Source: Bacteroides sp. (GTDB lineage: Bacteria > Bacteroidota > Bacteroidia > Bacteroidales > Muribaculaceae). Taken from it: 64,000 bases of DNA. A model generated the notes under the pieces. The model was not told where the DNA came from. It saw only the letters and a program-made list of their open reading frames with translations, and did no database searches. Positions 1 to 8,920 of the stretch are shown in pieces. Both the position numbers and the translations under genes were made by a program. Location of the stretch: NCBI GenBank assembly GCA_023663525.1, contig JAMPHF010000001.1, positions 853,859-917,858 on the forward strand, written 5' to 3'. Each line of letters opens with the position of its first letter. Position 1 is the stretch's first letter.

Positions 1-35
1 TTGACTATCTGGCCAAGGTCTTTAAGGAAAGTTAA
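1..35 (+). CDS. Possible C-terminal end of a gene cut by the window edge
   Basis: In the third forward frame ten codons (DYLAKVFKES) run to a TAA at 33-35. This could be the tail of a gene beginning outside the window. The piece is too short to recognise, and an open run of this length can occur by chance. Confidence 0.25.
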   Translation, partial: DYLAKVFKES

Positions 36-167
36 ATTTCATGCGTCAGCCCTGGCATAAAATCAAAAAATTTAGCAGTCATCCGAAAGAAGCGCACTCC
101 GACAGGACAACCACTGATACAAAATCATGATGAATCATGTTGCATCTTGATTCTATTTTTCTTCCCC

Positions 168-791
168 TCACCTCAGCGAGCGTTCTTTCATTTCGGGGAG
201 ATGCCATCCATGAATCAAGGCTCCCCAACGCAAGACGAGTATGGTGACGACACAAAGGGCTTCCTGCAGCCACGTCGGGCCACCGGCAAGTGCCGCGAGC
301 CAATACACTCCGCCCCCGGCAAGACAAGCGGTGGCATAGATGTCCTTGCGGAAGAAAAGCGGCTCCTCATTGATGAGCACGTCGCGGAGTATCCCTCCGA
401 AAGAGCCTGTGATCATTCCCATGATTATGGCAACCCACATCGGATAGCCCTCGGCAAGTGTCTTCTCTATACCCGTGATAACGAAAAGCGTCAGTCCGAC
501 CGCATCAAACATGAACAGCGATTTGGAATCCGAAGTAAGAATCTTCGTGAAAGCCGCCACAATCAGGAATGAGACACCCGTCACGGCAAGATAGAGCCAC
601 GTCTGCATCCAGAACACCGGGATGTCGAGCAGCACGTCGCGCATCGTACCGCCGCCGATTGCCGTTATCACGCCTATCGTGTATGCGCCGAACCAATCGA
701 AATGTTTTTTTGCTGCAAGACGGACACCGCTGACACCGAAAGCCAGCGTCCCGAGTATCTCTATTATGAATATGAAAGTTGCCTCAACCAT
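168..791 (-). CDS. TRIC-type (UPF0126/YadS family) cation channel membrane protein
   Basis: A 207-residue, very hydrophobic protein with about seven predicted membrane segments. It has the duplicated glycine-rich pattern of the trimeric intracellular cation channel family: GVITAIGGGTMRDVLL near residue 40 and GMITGSFGGILRDVLI near residue 125. Family members form small homotrimeric monovalent-cation channels in the inner membrane; the physiological role in bacteria is unclear. The start overlaps the end of the upstream nth gene by 8 bases, so the two are probably translationally coupled in a leftward transcript. Family assignment is firm; ion specificity is inferred from the family only. Confidence 0.85.
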   Translation of the reverse strand: MVEATFIFIIEILGTLAFGVSGVRLAAKKHFDWFGAYTIGVITAIGGGTMRDVLLDIPVFWMQTWLYLAVTGVSFLIVAAFTKILTSDSKSLFMFDAVGLTLFVITGIEKTLAEGYPMWVAIIMGMITGSFGGILRDVLINEEPLFFRKDIYATACLAGGGVYWLAALAGGPTWLQEALCVVTILVLRWGALIHGWHLPEMKERSLR

Positions 792-1422
792 TCTTCTGAT
801 AATAACGGCACACCGATGTCAGTCCGCAGTTCATGCAGTCGGGACGACGAGCCTTGCAGACGTATCGTCCGTGGAGTATCAGCCAATGGTGAGCCTTCGG
901 GATCAATTCCTCAGGGATGTATTTCACAAGTGTCTTCTCTGTCGATAGCGGAGTCTTGCTCCCTGTCGTCAAGCCAATCCGCTCGCTGACACGGAACACA
1001 TGCGTATCGACCGCCATTGTCGCGCGATTATACACGACGGCGAGAATCACATTGGCAGTCTTGCGTCCGACTCCCGGCAGGCTCATGAGCGCGTCCATGT
1101 CGGACGGCACTTCCCCTCCGAAGTCACTGACAAGTTTCTTGGCCATGCCGCTGAGCGACTTGCTCTTGTTGTTCGGATATGAACAGCTCTTGATGTAGCC
1201 GAAAATCTCCTCCACCGAGGCGTTTGCCATAGCCTCAGGAGTCGGGAATGCCTCAAAGAGCGGCGGGGTGATGAGATTGACCCGCTTGTCGGTACACTGT
1301 GCCGAAAGAATCACTGCCACAAGCAATTGGAAGGGATTCTCAAAGTGGAGTTCGGTCTCCGCCACCGGCATGGCAGCGGAAAACCATTCGATCACGCGGG
1401 CATAACGTTCCTTGACGGTCAC
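784..1422 (-). CDS. nth: Endonuclease III (DNA glycosylase/AP lyase)
   Basis: A 212-residue base-excision repair enzyme that removes oxidised pyrimidines and cleaves the AP site. The helix-hairpin-helix LPGVGRKTANVIL (115-127) carries the catalytic lysine at 121, and the catalytic aspartate is at 139 in VDTHVFRVSERIG. Four cysteines at 189, 196, 199 and 205 (C-x6-C-x2-C-x5-C) form the 4Fe-4S cluster site. The start is GTG; the only nearby upstream ATG (1430) runs into a stop after three codons. It lies 31 bases downstream of pheS and overlaps the TRIC-like gene, so a pheS-nth-channel transcript is likely. Confidence 0.96.
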   Translation of the reverse strand: MTVKERYARVIEWFSAAMPVAETELHFENPFQLLVAVILSAQCTDKRVNLITPPLFEAFPTPEAMANASVEEIFGYIKSCSYPNNKSKSLSGMAKKLVSDFGGEVPSDMDALMSLPGVGRKTANVILAVVYNRATMAVDTHVFRVSERIGLTTGSKTPLSTEKTLVKYIPEELIPKAHHWLILHGRYVCKARRPDCMNCGLTSVCRYYQKNG

Positions 1423-1453
1423 GATTGCATGGATTTATGATACATTCGCCGAA

Positions 1454-2473
1454 TCAATGCGCAGCCTGGAACTGCTCAAGGAAGCGGACATCATTCTCCG
1501 AGAACATGCGGAGATCCTTGACCTGATATTTGAGGTTGGTGATGCGCTCCACACCCATACCGAGGGCAAAACCGGTGTATTCCTTGGAATCGATTCCACA
1601 CGCTTCAAGCACATTGGGATCGACCATTCCGCAGCCGAGGATTTCGACCCAACCGGTGTTCTTGCAGAATGAGCATCCCTTGCCGCCACACAGATTGCAG
1701 GATATGTCCATTTCGGCCGACGGCTCCGTGAACGGGAAATAGCTCGGACGGAGACGGATTTTGGTCTCAGGGCCAAACATCTCCTGAGCGAAATAGAGCA
1801 GCGTCTGGCGCAGGTCGGCAAACGAGACGTTCTTGTCAACGTAGAGAGCCTCGACCTGATGGAAGAAGCAGTGAGCACGCGCGGAGATGGCTTCGTTGCG
1901 ATACACGCGACCCGGACAGATGATGCGGATGGGCGGCTGTGTCTTCTCCATCACACGGCTCTGGACTGACGAGGTGTGGGAGCGGAGCACGATGTCGGGA
2001 GTATGCTGGATGAAGAACGTGTCCTGCATGTCGCGTGCGGGATGGTCCTCCGCAAAGTTGAGCGACGAGAACACATGCCAGTCATCCTCGATCTCAGGAC
2101 CTTCGGCAATGGTGAAACCGAGACGTGAGAAAATGGACACAATCTCGTTTCTGACGAGTGAGAGCGGATGGCGCGTCCCGAGGGGCATGGGAGCTGCCGT
2201 GCGGCTGAGGTCGAGATCCGACGCTCCGTTGTCGGCACTTTCAAGAGCCTCACGCAGAGCGGCGAGCTTCTCTGTGGCAAGTGTCTTCAGCCCATTGAGC
2301 ATCTGACCGAGCTCACGCTTCTGCTCGGGAGCCACGTTGCGGAAGTCCGCCATAAGCTCCGACACGGCACCCTTCTTGCTGAGATATTTTATGCGCAGTG
2401 CCTCCACGTCCTGTGGGGTCTTGGCTTCAAGAGCCTCTATTTCTGCTTTGAGCTGATTTATCTTATCTATCAT
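1454..2473 (-). CDS. pheS: Phenylalanyl-tRNA synthetase alpha subunit
   Basis: A 339-residue class II aminoacyl-tRNA synthetase alpha chain, which partners with PheT (not in this window) to charge tRNA-Phe. Residues 1-90 form the expected N-terminal coiled-coil arm. The catalytic core follows, with motif 2 around FHQVEALYVD and motif 3 at GFALGMGVERI near the C-terminus. CNLCGGKGCSFC, with four cysteines in the catalytic domain, looks like the zinc-type insertion seen in some PheS. Length is normal for the family. A TAATTTTG box lies on the minus strand at 2497-2504, but no good -33 element is visible. Confidence 0.97.
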   Translation of the reverse strand: MIDKINQLKAEIEALEAKTPQDVEALRIKYLSKKGAVSELMADFRNVAPEQKRELGQMLNGLKTLATEKLAALREALESADNGASDLDLSRTAAPMPLGTRHPLSLVRNEIVSIFSRLGFTIAEGPEIEDDWHVFSSLNFAEDHPARDMQDTFFIQHTPDIVLRSHTSSVQSRVMEKTQPPIRIICPGRVYRNEAISARAHCFFHQVEALYVDKNVSFADLRQTLLYFAQEMFGPETKIRLRPSYFPFTEPSAEMDISCNLCGGKGCSFCKNTGWVEILGCGMVDPNVLEACGIDSKEYTGFALGMGVERITNLKYQVKDLRMFSENDVRFLEQFQAAH

Positions 2474-2529
2474 TTCTGATTGGTTTTTTCTTGATGCAAA
2501 ATTAGTGATTTTTCAGCAATCCGAAGTCC

Positions 2530-3396
2530 TCATCGACTCTTTTTTGTCGCAGGGCCTTCATCAGCGAAACGGTTGGGGAAGACGAGATGCTGCCTCGGGC
2601 GGCTCATGGCATAAATCACGAGTCCTATCCCGAAAAGGATGAACGGCACGCTGAGCCACTGCCCCATGTTGAGCGTCATGGTCTCCTCGAATGCCACCTG
2701 CGGATTCTTGATGAACTCTATGAGGAAACGCGGGAGGAATATGCCGATGAAGAATACTCCGAATATCAGCCCCGGACGCTCCTCGGCGTTCTTTCGCCAA
2801 TACATCCACATCAGCAGCGCAAACAGAGCGAAGTAGCACAGGGCCTCATAGATCTGCGTCGGGTGGCAAGCCTGACCCATGTAGAGCTGCCGCCACTCAG
2901 CCGAGCGCACGAACATGAAACCCCACGGGAGGTCTGTGGCATGTCCAAAAATCTCCGAGTTCATGAGGTTGCCGAGGCGGATGAATCCACCGACAAGGGC
3001 TATCGGAATCACCAGCCGGTCGAATGTCCACAGCGGACTGCGCTTCGTGGTGAAAATCGAATACAGTATGACGCAGAGGATTATGCCGATCGTGCCGCCG
3101 TGGCTCGCGAGACCGCCCTCCCACACGTAGAGGATCGAGATGGGATCCTGCTTGTAGACATCCCACTGATAGAAAAACACGTGACCGAGACGCGCACCGA
3201 TAATCGTGCCGGCAATCGTCCACAGCAGTAGGTAGCTGAGCCACTTCTCCGGCGCACCCTCGTGCTTATATATCCTTGCCTCAATCTCATAGCCCACGAG
3301 GAAACCAATCATGAATGCAAGGCTATACCATCGCAGACCGAAATTGCCGATATGAATGAGAAACGGGTCTGCATTCCAGACAATGAAATCTAACAT
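2530..3396 (-). CDS. lgt: Prolipoprotein diacylglyceryl transferase
   Basis: An inner-membrane enzyme that transfers diacylglycerol from phosphatidylglycerol to the lipobox cysteine of prolipoproteins. With the start at MLDFIVWNADPF it has 288 residues and about seven membrane segments. The Lgt signature appears as HGGTIG (His at 99) and the IRLGNLMNSEIFG segment (140-149). The frame stays open upstream to 3498. That extension has no Lgt homology and would overlap a consensus promoter at 3496-3527, so the shorter start is preferred. Many lipoproteins in this window (SusD, GalM, the pectinesterase-like protein) need this enzyme. Confidence 0.95.
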   Translation of the reverse strand: MLDFIVWNADPFLIHIGNFGLRWYSLAFMIGFLVGYEIEARIYKHEGAPEKWLSYLLLWTIAGTIIGARLGHVFFYQWDVYKQDPISILYVWEGGLASHGGTIGIILCVILYSIFTTKRSPLWTFDRLVIPIALVGGFIRLGNLMNSEIFGHATDLPWGFMFVRSAEWRQLYMGQACHPTQIYEALCYFALFALLMWMYWRKNAEERPGLIFGVFFIGIFLPRFLIEFIKNPQVAFEETMTLNMGQWLSVPFILFGIGLVIYAMSRPRQHLVFPNRFADEGPATKKSR

Positions 3397-3495
3397 CGTT
3401 TTAGTATTATAGTATTTATATAAGGTATCACACCATGTTTTTTTCCGCTGCAACACAGCCTCATCATTCTGAGGGCTGCACGATCGAAATTCCTG

Positions 3496-3527
3496 CAAAA
3501 TTACGCAGAATCGACCTGCAAATCAAA
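3496..3527 (-). promoter_or_regulatory. Bacteroidetes-type promoter for lgt
   Basis: On the minus strand TTTG (3527-3524) is followed after 20 nt by TAATTTTG (3503-3496), matching the Bacteroidetes housekeeping sigma consensus. It predicts a leader of roughly 90 nt before the ATG at 3396. Confidence 0.7.
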
Positions 3528-3569
3528 CCGGTCATGAGTTTTCACATAAATTAACGCCGACACACCCCC

Positions 3570-4055
3570 CTACTCTCCGCTTTCGTTCAGAGGTATCTCA
3601 TGCGTGTTCTTGACCTCGCCGAGCACAAACGAGCTGTTGAGCGACCCGATGCAGTCGAGCTCGCCGAGGATGCGCAGGAGAAAGTTCTGATATGACTTCA
3701 TGTCGCGTGTATATATTTTAAGGAGGAAATCATAGTCGCCCGAGATGTTGTAACACTCGGCTATCTCCGGGATTCCGTTGACCGCTTCCATGATGCGCAT
3801 GGCATTTTCGTGGGTGTGCTGCTTCATCTTGAGGTAGCAGAACGCAAGGAAGCCACAGTTGAGTTTCTCCGCATCGAGCACGGCCATGTATTTGGTGATA
3901 TAGCCCTCGCGTTCAAGGCGTTTGATGCGTTCAAACGTCGGGGTTGACGACAGATGGACAGCCGCCGCAACCTCTTTCACCGTAAGGCGTGAGTCGTCCT
4001 GAAGCACTCTGAGTATCTTGATGTCAGTGGCATCGATTGTCGATGATGATTTCAT
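3570..4055 (-). CDS. Lrp/AsnC-family transcriptional regulator
   Basis: A 161-residue protein counted from MKSSSTIDATDIK. An N-terminal AsnC helix-turn-helix (IDATDIKILRVLQDDSRLTVKE onward, about 7-55) is followed by an AsnC/RAM ligand-binding domain (about 70-150, with GDYDFLLKI). Lrp-type proteins bind amino acids and form octameric or higher assemblies on DNA. The frame is open to 4160, but the extra residues look non-homologous and the ATG at 4055 gives the family length. It is divergent from the MetY-type gene, so control of methionine/cysteine metabolism is a reasonable inference. The actual ligand is unknown. Confidence 0.92.
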   Translation of the reverse strand: MKSSSTIDATDIKILRVLQDDSRLTVKEVAAAVHLSSTPTFERIKRLEREGYITKYMAVLDAEKLNCGFLAFCYLKMKQHTHENAMRIMEAVNGIPEIAECYNISGDYDFLLKIYTRDMKSYQNFLLRILGELDCIGSLNSSFVLGEVKNTHEIPLNESGE

Positions 4056-4174
4056 AGCTGATACGTGTCTGAAGAATAATATTCCACAAAAGTATAAAAC
4101 TTCGGGGATTTGCAGTAATTTTTCTACTGAAATCGCAGCTATTATGGTTATATTTTCCATTATTCTTGATTTTC

Positions 4175-4205
4175 TTGGAACGCTTTATCAGCCACACTAA
4201 CTTTG
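4175..4205 (+). promoter_or_regulatory. Bacteroidetes-type promoter for the MetY-like gene
   Basis: TTG (4175-4177), a 20-nt spacer and TAACTTTG (4198-4205) precede the ATG at 4250 by about 40 nt. It sits in the divergent region shared with the Lrp-type regulator, where operator sites would be expected. Confidence 0.75.
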
Positions 4206-4249
4206 CAAGCAGAAAAACAAAACAAAAAAATCAAAATCAAACCACAACT

Positions 4250-5539
4250 ATGGCAACAAACAAACTTCACTTCGAGACACTTCAGCTCCACGTCGGACAG
4301 GAAAAACCGGACTCTGCAACGGATGCACGCGCTGTGCCTATCTATCAGACCACATCCTACGTGTTTCATGACTCGCAGCACGCAGCCGACCGCTTCGGAC
4401 TCCGCGACGCAGGCAACATCTACGGCCGCCTGACAAACTCTACCCAGGGAGTGTTCGAGGACCGCGTGGCAGCACTCGAAGGAGGTGTGGCAGGACTGGC
4501 AGTGGCAAGCGGGGCTGCCGCTATCAGCTATGCGCTCGAAAACATCGTCCAAAACGGTGACCATATCCTCGCTGCCGACAACCTCTATGGCGGAAGCTAC
4601 AACCTCATTGCCCACACGTTCGCCACGCGAGGCATCACGAGCTCGTTTGTCGATGTACGCGACCTCGACTTGGTGGAGCGTTCAATCCGTCCCGAGACCA
4701 AAGTGCTGTTCGTCGAGACCTTCGGCAATCCCAACTGCGACGTGAGCGACCTCGATGCGCTTGCCGAGATTGCACACCGCCACAACATTCCCCTGATTGT
4801 GGACAACACTTTCGGCACGCCCTACCTCATCCGTCCGCTCGAACATGGGGCAGACATCGTCGTCCACTCAGCCACCAAATTTCTCGGAGGTCACGGGACA
4901 AGTCTCGGCGGCGTGATCGTTGACGGCGGGACGTTTGACTGGAAAAAGAACGCCGACAAATTTCCCACTCTTGCCAAACCCGACCCCAGCTACCACGGGG
5001 CAATTTTTGCCGACGTGGCAGGGCCTGCCGCCTTTGTCACGCGAATCCGTGCGGTCCTCCTGCGCGACACCGGCGCGACCATCTCTCCATTCAACGCATT
5101 CATTCTCCTGCAAGGAGTTGAGACTCTCTCGCTGCGCGTCGAGCGTCATGTCGAGAACGCCCTCAAGGTGGTCGATTTCCTCGCATCCCACCCCAAGGTC
5201 GCAAAAGTCAATCACCCCTCTCTCCCCGACCATCCCGACCACGCACTCTACACCTCACTATTCCCCGACGGAGCAGGAAGCATATTCACCTTTGAGATTA
5301 AAGGCGGACAGGAGGAGGCATGGCGGTTCATCGACTCACTCGAAATATTCTCGCTGCTTGCAAACGTGGCCGACGTCAAGAGCCTCGTGATACACCCCTA
5401 CACCACGACCCACTCGCAACTGTCAGAGGAGGAGCTTGAGAGACAGCATATCACCCCCTCGACAATCCGACTCAGCATTGGCACGGAACACATCGACGAC
5501 ATCATCGCCGACCTCTCCCGCGCTCTCGACAAAGTCTGA
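4250..5539 (+). CDS. metY: O-acetylhomoserine sulfhydrylase-type PLP enzyme
   Basis: A 429-residue member of the Cys/Met metabolism PLP family, most like O-acetylhomoserine (thiol)-lyase, which makes homocysteine from O-acetylhomoserine and sulfide. The PLP lysine is at about residue 210 in HSATKFLGGHGTSLGG. Substrate-loop motifs YGRLTNST and SGAAAISY, and a conserved FGTPYLIRPLEHGAD, are present. The start is the ATG at 4250, just downstream of a good promoter; an upstream in-frame ATG at 4166 lies before the predicted transcription start. A cystathionine gamma-synthase role is possible, but the length (about 430 rather than 380) favours MetY. Confidence 0.9.
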   Translation: MATNKLHFETLQLHVGQEKPDSATDARAVPIYQTTSYVFHDSQHAADRFGLRDAGNIYGRLTNSTQGVFEDRVAALEGGVAGLAVASGAAAISYALENIVQNGDHILAADNLYGGSYNLIAHTFATRGITSSFVDVRDLDLVERSIRPETKVLFVETFGNPNCDVSDLDALAEIAHRHNIPLIVDNTFGTPYLIRPLEHGADIVVHSATKFLGGHGTSLGGVIVDGGTFDWKKNADKFPTLAKPDPSYHGAIFADVAGPAAFVTRIRAVLLRDTGATISPFNAFILLQGVETLSLRVERHVENALKVVDFLASHPKVAKVNHPSLPDHPDHALYTSLFPDGAGSIFTFEIKGGQEEAWRFIDSLEIFSLLANVADVKSLVIHPYTTTHSQLSEEELERQHITPSTIRLSIGTEHIDDIIADLSRALDKV

Positions 5540-5580
5540 GGGAGCAACAAAAGATTGATTCAGGTTCAAAAAATGTGACT

Positions 5581-5627
5581 CTTTGTCCCCCCCCGATTTA
5601 TAAACGGAAGGGGACAAAGTTTTTTTG
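5581..5627 (+). terminator. Rho-independent terminator after the MetY-like gene
   Basis: CTTTGTCCCC (5581-5590) pairs perfectly with GGGGACAAAG (5610-5619) around a 19-nt loop, followed by a run of T at 5620-5627. Confidence 0.85.
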
Positions 5628-5716
5628 TTCCTTCTGCCCCCTTTCACCTCACGGCGAATAACTGAAAAATTCTTTGTCTCTTTTGCCCCCTATGTCCTTA
5701 TGTTCCCTTTCAAGGC

Positions 5717-7288
5717 TTACTCTCCGGCAAGATAGGAAGCGACCGCATCCGCTGCACGATCGCCATCGATTGCGGCGGATACTATACCGCCCGCATAGCC
5801 TGCACCCTCTCCGCATGGGAAAAGTCCGTGCAATCTCACGTGGGACAGCGTCTCGCCGTCACGCGGAATGCGCAAGGGCGACGAAGTGCGCGTCTCTGCG
5901 CCGATAAGCACAGCCTCATTCGTCAGAAAGCCACGGTTCTTGCGGTCGAAATCCTTGAATCCCTGCTGCAGACGGCGTGAAATCCCCTTGGGCAGCAGGC
6001 GGTCGATGCGCGCAGGATGTATGCCGGGGGCGTAGGATGTCGGCGGCAGGTCAGACGAGGGGCGTGAAGCCACGAAATCGGTCATCCGCTGCGCCGGAGC
6101 GTTCTGGCTGTGACCCGCCTCCTCCCAAAAGGCACGTTCAATCCGCTCCTGAAAGTCCATCATCTTCAGCACCGGATCATCGGAATTTCCATCGGGGACA
6201 TCCTCGGGAAGAATCTCCACGACCATGCCCGAATTTGCCCATCGCGTCCCACGGTTTGACGGCGACATGCCGTTGACCACGAGCTGACCGTCGGCACTCG
6301 CGGCAGGGATGATGAAGCCGCCCGGACACATGCAGAACGAGTAGACCGCACGGTCATCCACACGCGTCAGCATAGTGTACTCAGCCGCAGGGAGATACTT
6401 CCCGCGTCCATCCTTGGAGTGGTAGCGCAGACGGTCGATGAGCTGCTGCGGATGTTCAAGCCTCACACCGATGGCAAGCCCCTTGGGCTGCATCTCGACT
6501 CCGCGCGAATGAAGCATACGGTAGACATCGCGGGCAGAGTGACCGGTGGCAAGGACGACAGGACCGTCAAGGACAGTGCCGTCAGCCGTCACCACTCCCG
6601 TCACCTCATCGCCATTGATGACGAGGTCAGTCACGCGGGTGTTGAAACGCACCTCACCTCCACAGCGTATGATGGTCTCGCGCATCGCCTTTATGACCTC
6701 CGGCAGGCGGTCAGTCCCGATGTGAGGATGCGCGTCAACGAGTATGTCCTCCGACGCGCCGTGCTGCGCGAAGATATGGAGTATCTTATCGACCGAGCCG
6801 CGTTTCTTTGACCTCGTGTAGAGCTTACCGTCGGAATAAGCTCCTGCCCCGCCCTCGCCGAAACAATAGTTTGAATCGGGGTTGACAATCCCCTCGCGGG
6901 CAATCGAAGCCATGTCCTTGCGTCGCGAATCGACATCCTTGCCCCGCTCCACGACGATGGGTCTCAGCCCAAGTTCAATCAGACGGAGAGCTGCAAAAAG
7001 CCCCGCCGGTCCGGCACCGACCACTATCACGCTCTTGGCAGCAGCGGTGACAGGACGGTAGTCAACCGGTTTTATGAGCGAGACATTGTCCGGCTCCTCG
7101 TCCACATAGACCCTCAGCGAGAGGTTGACCATCACTTGACGCTGGCGTGCATCGATTGACCGCCGCACCACGGTGATGTGCTTTATGGCATTGGCATCCA
7201 CGCCAAGCCGCGCTGATATATCGGCCTTGAGCAGCATAGGCTCTCCTGCCACTTTGGGCGTAACTCTTATGTCAATATTTTCTTGCAT
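5717..7288 (-). CDS. NAD(P)/FAD-dependent oxidoreductase (COG2509-like)
   Basis: A 523-residue flavoprotein of the uncharacterised FAD-dependent dehydrogenase group. An N-terminal region of about 80 residues precedes the Rossmann motif GAGPAGLFAALRL (91 onward). The GEGGAGAYSDGKLYTR stretch and the C-terminal FPCGEGAGYAGGIVSAAIDG are typical of this group. Substrate and partner are unknown. It starts 36 bases downstream of the pectinesterase-like gene on the same strand and may be co-transcribed with it, though no functional link is evident. Confidence 0.88.
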   Translation of the reverse strand: MQENIDIRVTPKVAGEPMLLKADISARLGVDANAIKHITVVRRSIDARQRQVMVNLSLRVYVDEEPDNVSLIKPVDYRPVTAAAKSVIVVGAGPAGLFAALRLIELGLRPIVVERGKDVDSRRKDMASIAREGIVNPDSNYCFGEGGAGAYSDGKLYTRSKKRGSVDKILHIFAQHGASEDILVDAHPHIGTDRLPEVIKAMRETIIRCGGEVRFNTRVTDLVINGDEVTGVVTADGTVLDGPVVLATGHSARDVYRMLHSRGVEMQPKGLAIGVRLEHPQQLIDRLRYHSKDGRGKYLPAAEYTMLTRVDDRAVYSFCMCPGGFIIPAASADGQLVVNGMSPSNRGTRWANSGMVVEILPEDVPDGNSDDPVLKMMDFQERIERAFWEEAGHSQNAPAQRMTDFVASRPSSDLPPTSYAPGIHPARIDRLLPKGISRRLQQGFKDFDRKNRGFLTNEAVLIGAETRTSSPLRIPRDGETLSHVRLHGLFPCGEGAGYAGGIVSAAIDGDRAADAVASYLAGE

Positions 7289-7324
7289 ACAGGAAGATTT
7301 GGATACCTTATTTCAGATTGTGCC

Positions 7325-8863
7325 TCACTCATCCACCGATGGTGTCCAGCCTTTGAGCACATAGGCGGGAGTGCGGTATGAACTGATGAGATCAGAATCC
7401 TTTTCGAGAGTCAACTGACGAGAATATCTGTGGCGACGGCTCACGTCAACCGGCTCGTCCGTCGTGAGGTCGCGGGTGTTATATTCGAGCATGACCTGGG
7501 TCGGCTCACCAATCGCGCTCCACCCTTCGGGGATTATATTCTTAACCTTGCAATCTATCAGCACAAATTCCGCATCGGGATAGGCGAGACTATGGTTCGA
7601 GCCGGTGCGTCCGTAGTCGGCCATCTTGCCGTCCTCAGTTGAGAAACTGCACTCCACAAAGACATCACCGTGGTTGCCCTTGGTGTTTCTCACCCACGAG
7701 AACGGACCGCCACCGTTGCGAAAATTGGAGCGGTAGGCAAAAAGCGACCCGCGACCGAGGATGGTGTCACCGCCGCCATCCATCTCGCAGTCCTGCATGT
7801 AGACCGTGCCGTTTGCCTGCAAAGCATCGCCCGAGCCGATGATGTGGACACGGTAGAGGGCAATGCGGTCGCCCATGAGCAGCAGACCCTCAGCTTGCCC
7901 TCTGAGGTCGGTGGCGATAGTCATGTCCTTGATAACAATGTCACTGCAATTGTCGAGCATGAAGGCGGCTCGCCGCGAGGGGAATGTCCCCGGCCATTCG
8001 TTGGTCTTGACATTCATGGGATGAGGATTGAACACCTCATTGTTGGCATAATGGACTTTCGTCGCATCCATTCCCGCACCTTGGATGGTGACATTGCTCT
8101 TGTTGCGCGCATAGACAATCTCCTCGTAGTCGCCCGGAGCGACAGTGATGACCACGGGCTTTTCGCTGAAATCGGGGATGAAGTCGAGCGCGCCCTGGAC
8201 GGTGTTGAAATCGGCATTGCCATCCGCACTGACAGTGATGGTGTCGGAAAGCACAGGGGCATTCGTCTTGGTGGTGAAACACCAGTCATCGGCAGCCGTC
8301 ACGCCGCGGAACGACCCGTCGGCGAGCGTCAACACTCCGGGGTCGATGGTCACACGGTATTTCTTACCGTAGTCCAGCATGTTGTTATGCAGATAGATAG
8401 TGGCGACGCTATCATGCACGATTATCGGATGGAAATGGAATGCGTCAGTGAATCCACCTATTATATTAAGCTGATAGTCAGGCAAGGTCGGTTCGGCAGT
8501 GCCTGACGGCGTGCCCGGTCGGGTGTCGCGGTTGGTAGGCACTGACGTGCGCGAGTAATCGTAGGAGACTTTCGCATAGTCGCAGTCCGCGCCGTAGGTT
8601 CGCGGTTCGGTCGGACCGGCAGGGATGCTCATGTCGAGACTGTCAACCGGCTCACCCGTCTCCGCATCATAGACACGTATCATACCCTCGCCGCCGAGAG
8701 TGGGGACAGATTTGAACGTGAGCGTGAGATGTGTGTCGGGATTCACATCCTTGGCACCCTTAGCCGGGCTAAGGACAACTCCCTCGGGGGATGACGAGCA
8801 GCCTGTCAGGAGCGACAAGGTCACCGCAAGACACGGCAGGCAGCAGAGATAGTGATTTTTCAT
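7325..8863 (-). CDS. Pectinesterase-like (CE8-type) lipoprotein with N-terminal Ig-like domain
   Basis: A 512-residue lipoprotein with lipobox LLTGC (Cys 22). Residues about 25-200 form a Big_5-like Ig domain (SPAKGAKDVNPDTHLTL), and about 205-512 a right-handed beta-helix pectinesterase domain beginning ADFNTVQGALDFIP. Pectin methylesterases remove methyl groups from homogalacturonan. Aspartates in GSGDALQ and GGGDTILG occupy places like the two catalytic Asp of CE8, but the usual DFIFG and LGRPW motifs are not seen in standard form. The protein is therefore a divergent member, and its activity is uncertain. It probably sits on the cell surface or in the periplasm. Confidence 0.85.
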   Translation of the reverse strand: MKNHYLCCLPCLAVTLSLLTGCSSSPEGVVLSPAKGAKDVNPDTHLTLTFKSVPTLGGEGMIRVYDAETGEPVDSLDMSIPAGPTEPRTYGADCDYAKVSYDYSRTSVPTNRDTRPGTPSGTAEPTLPDYQLNIIGGFTDAFHFHPIIVHDSVATIYLHNNMLDYGKKYRVTIDPGVLTLADGSFRGVTAADDWCFTTKTNAPVLSDTITVSADGNADFNTVQGALDFIPDFSEKPVVITVAPGDYEEIVYARNKSNVTIQGAGMDATKVHYANNEVFNPHPMNVKTNEWPGTFPSRRAAFMLDNCSDIVIKDMTIATDLRGQAEGLLLMGDRIALYRVHIIGSGDALQANGTVYMQDCEMDGGGDTILGRGSLFAYRSNFRNGGGPFSWVRNTKGNHGDVFVECSFSTEDGKMADYGRTGSNHSLAYPDAEFVLIDCKVKNIIPEGWSAIGEPTQVMLEYNTRDLTTDEPVDVSRRHRYSRQLTLEKDSDLISSYRTPAYVLKGWTPSVDE

Positions 8864-8920
8864 GATAATATTGGCTGTTGATGATAATTGATTTGCAAAA
8901 TTACGAAATTGTAGTCAATA

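Noticed and set aside
3397..3498. N-terminal extension of Lgt
   Set aside because: It has no membrane or Lgt features and overlaps a consensus promoter.
7670..8506. 278-codon open frame antisense to the pectinesterase-like gene
   Set aside because: It has no recognisable domain and lies wholly within a confidently assigned gene; it follows from the codon usage of the opposite strand.
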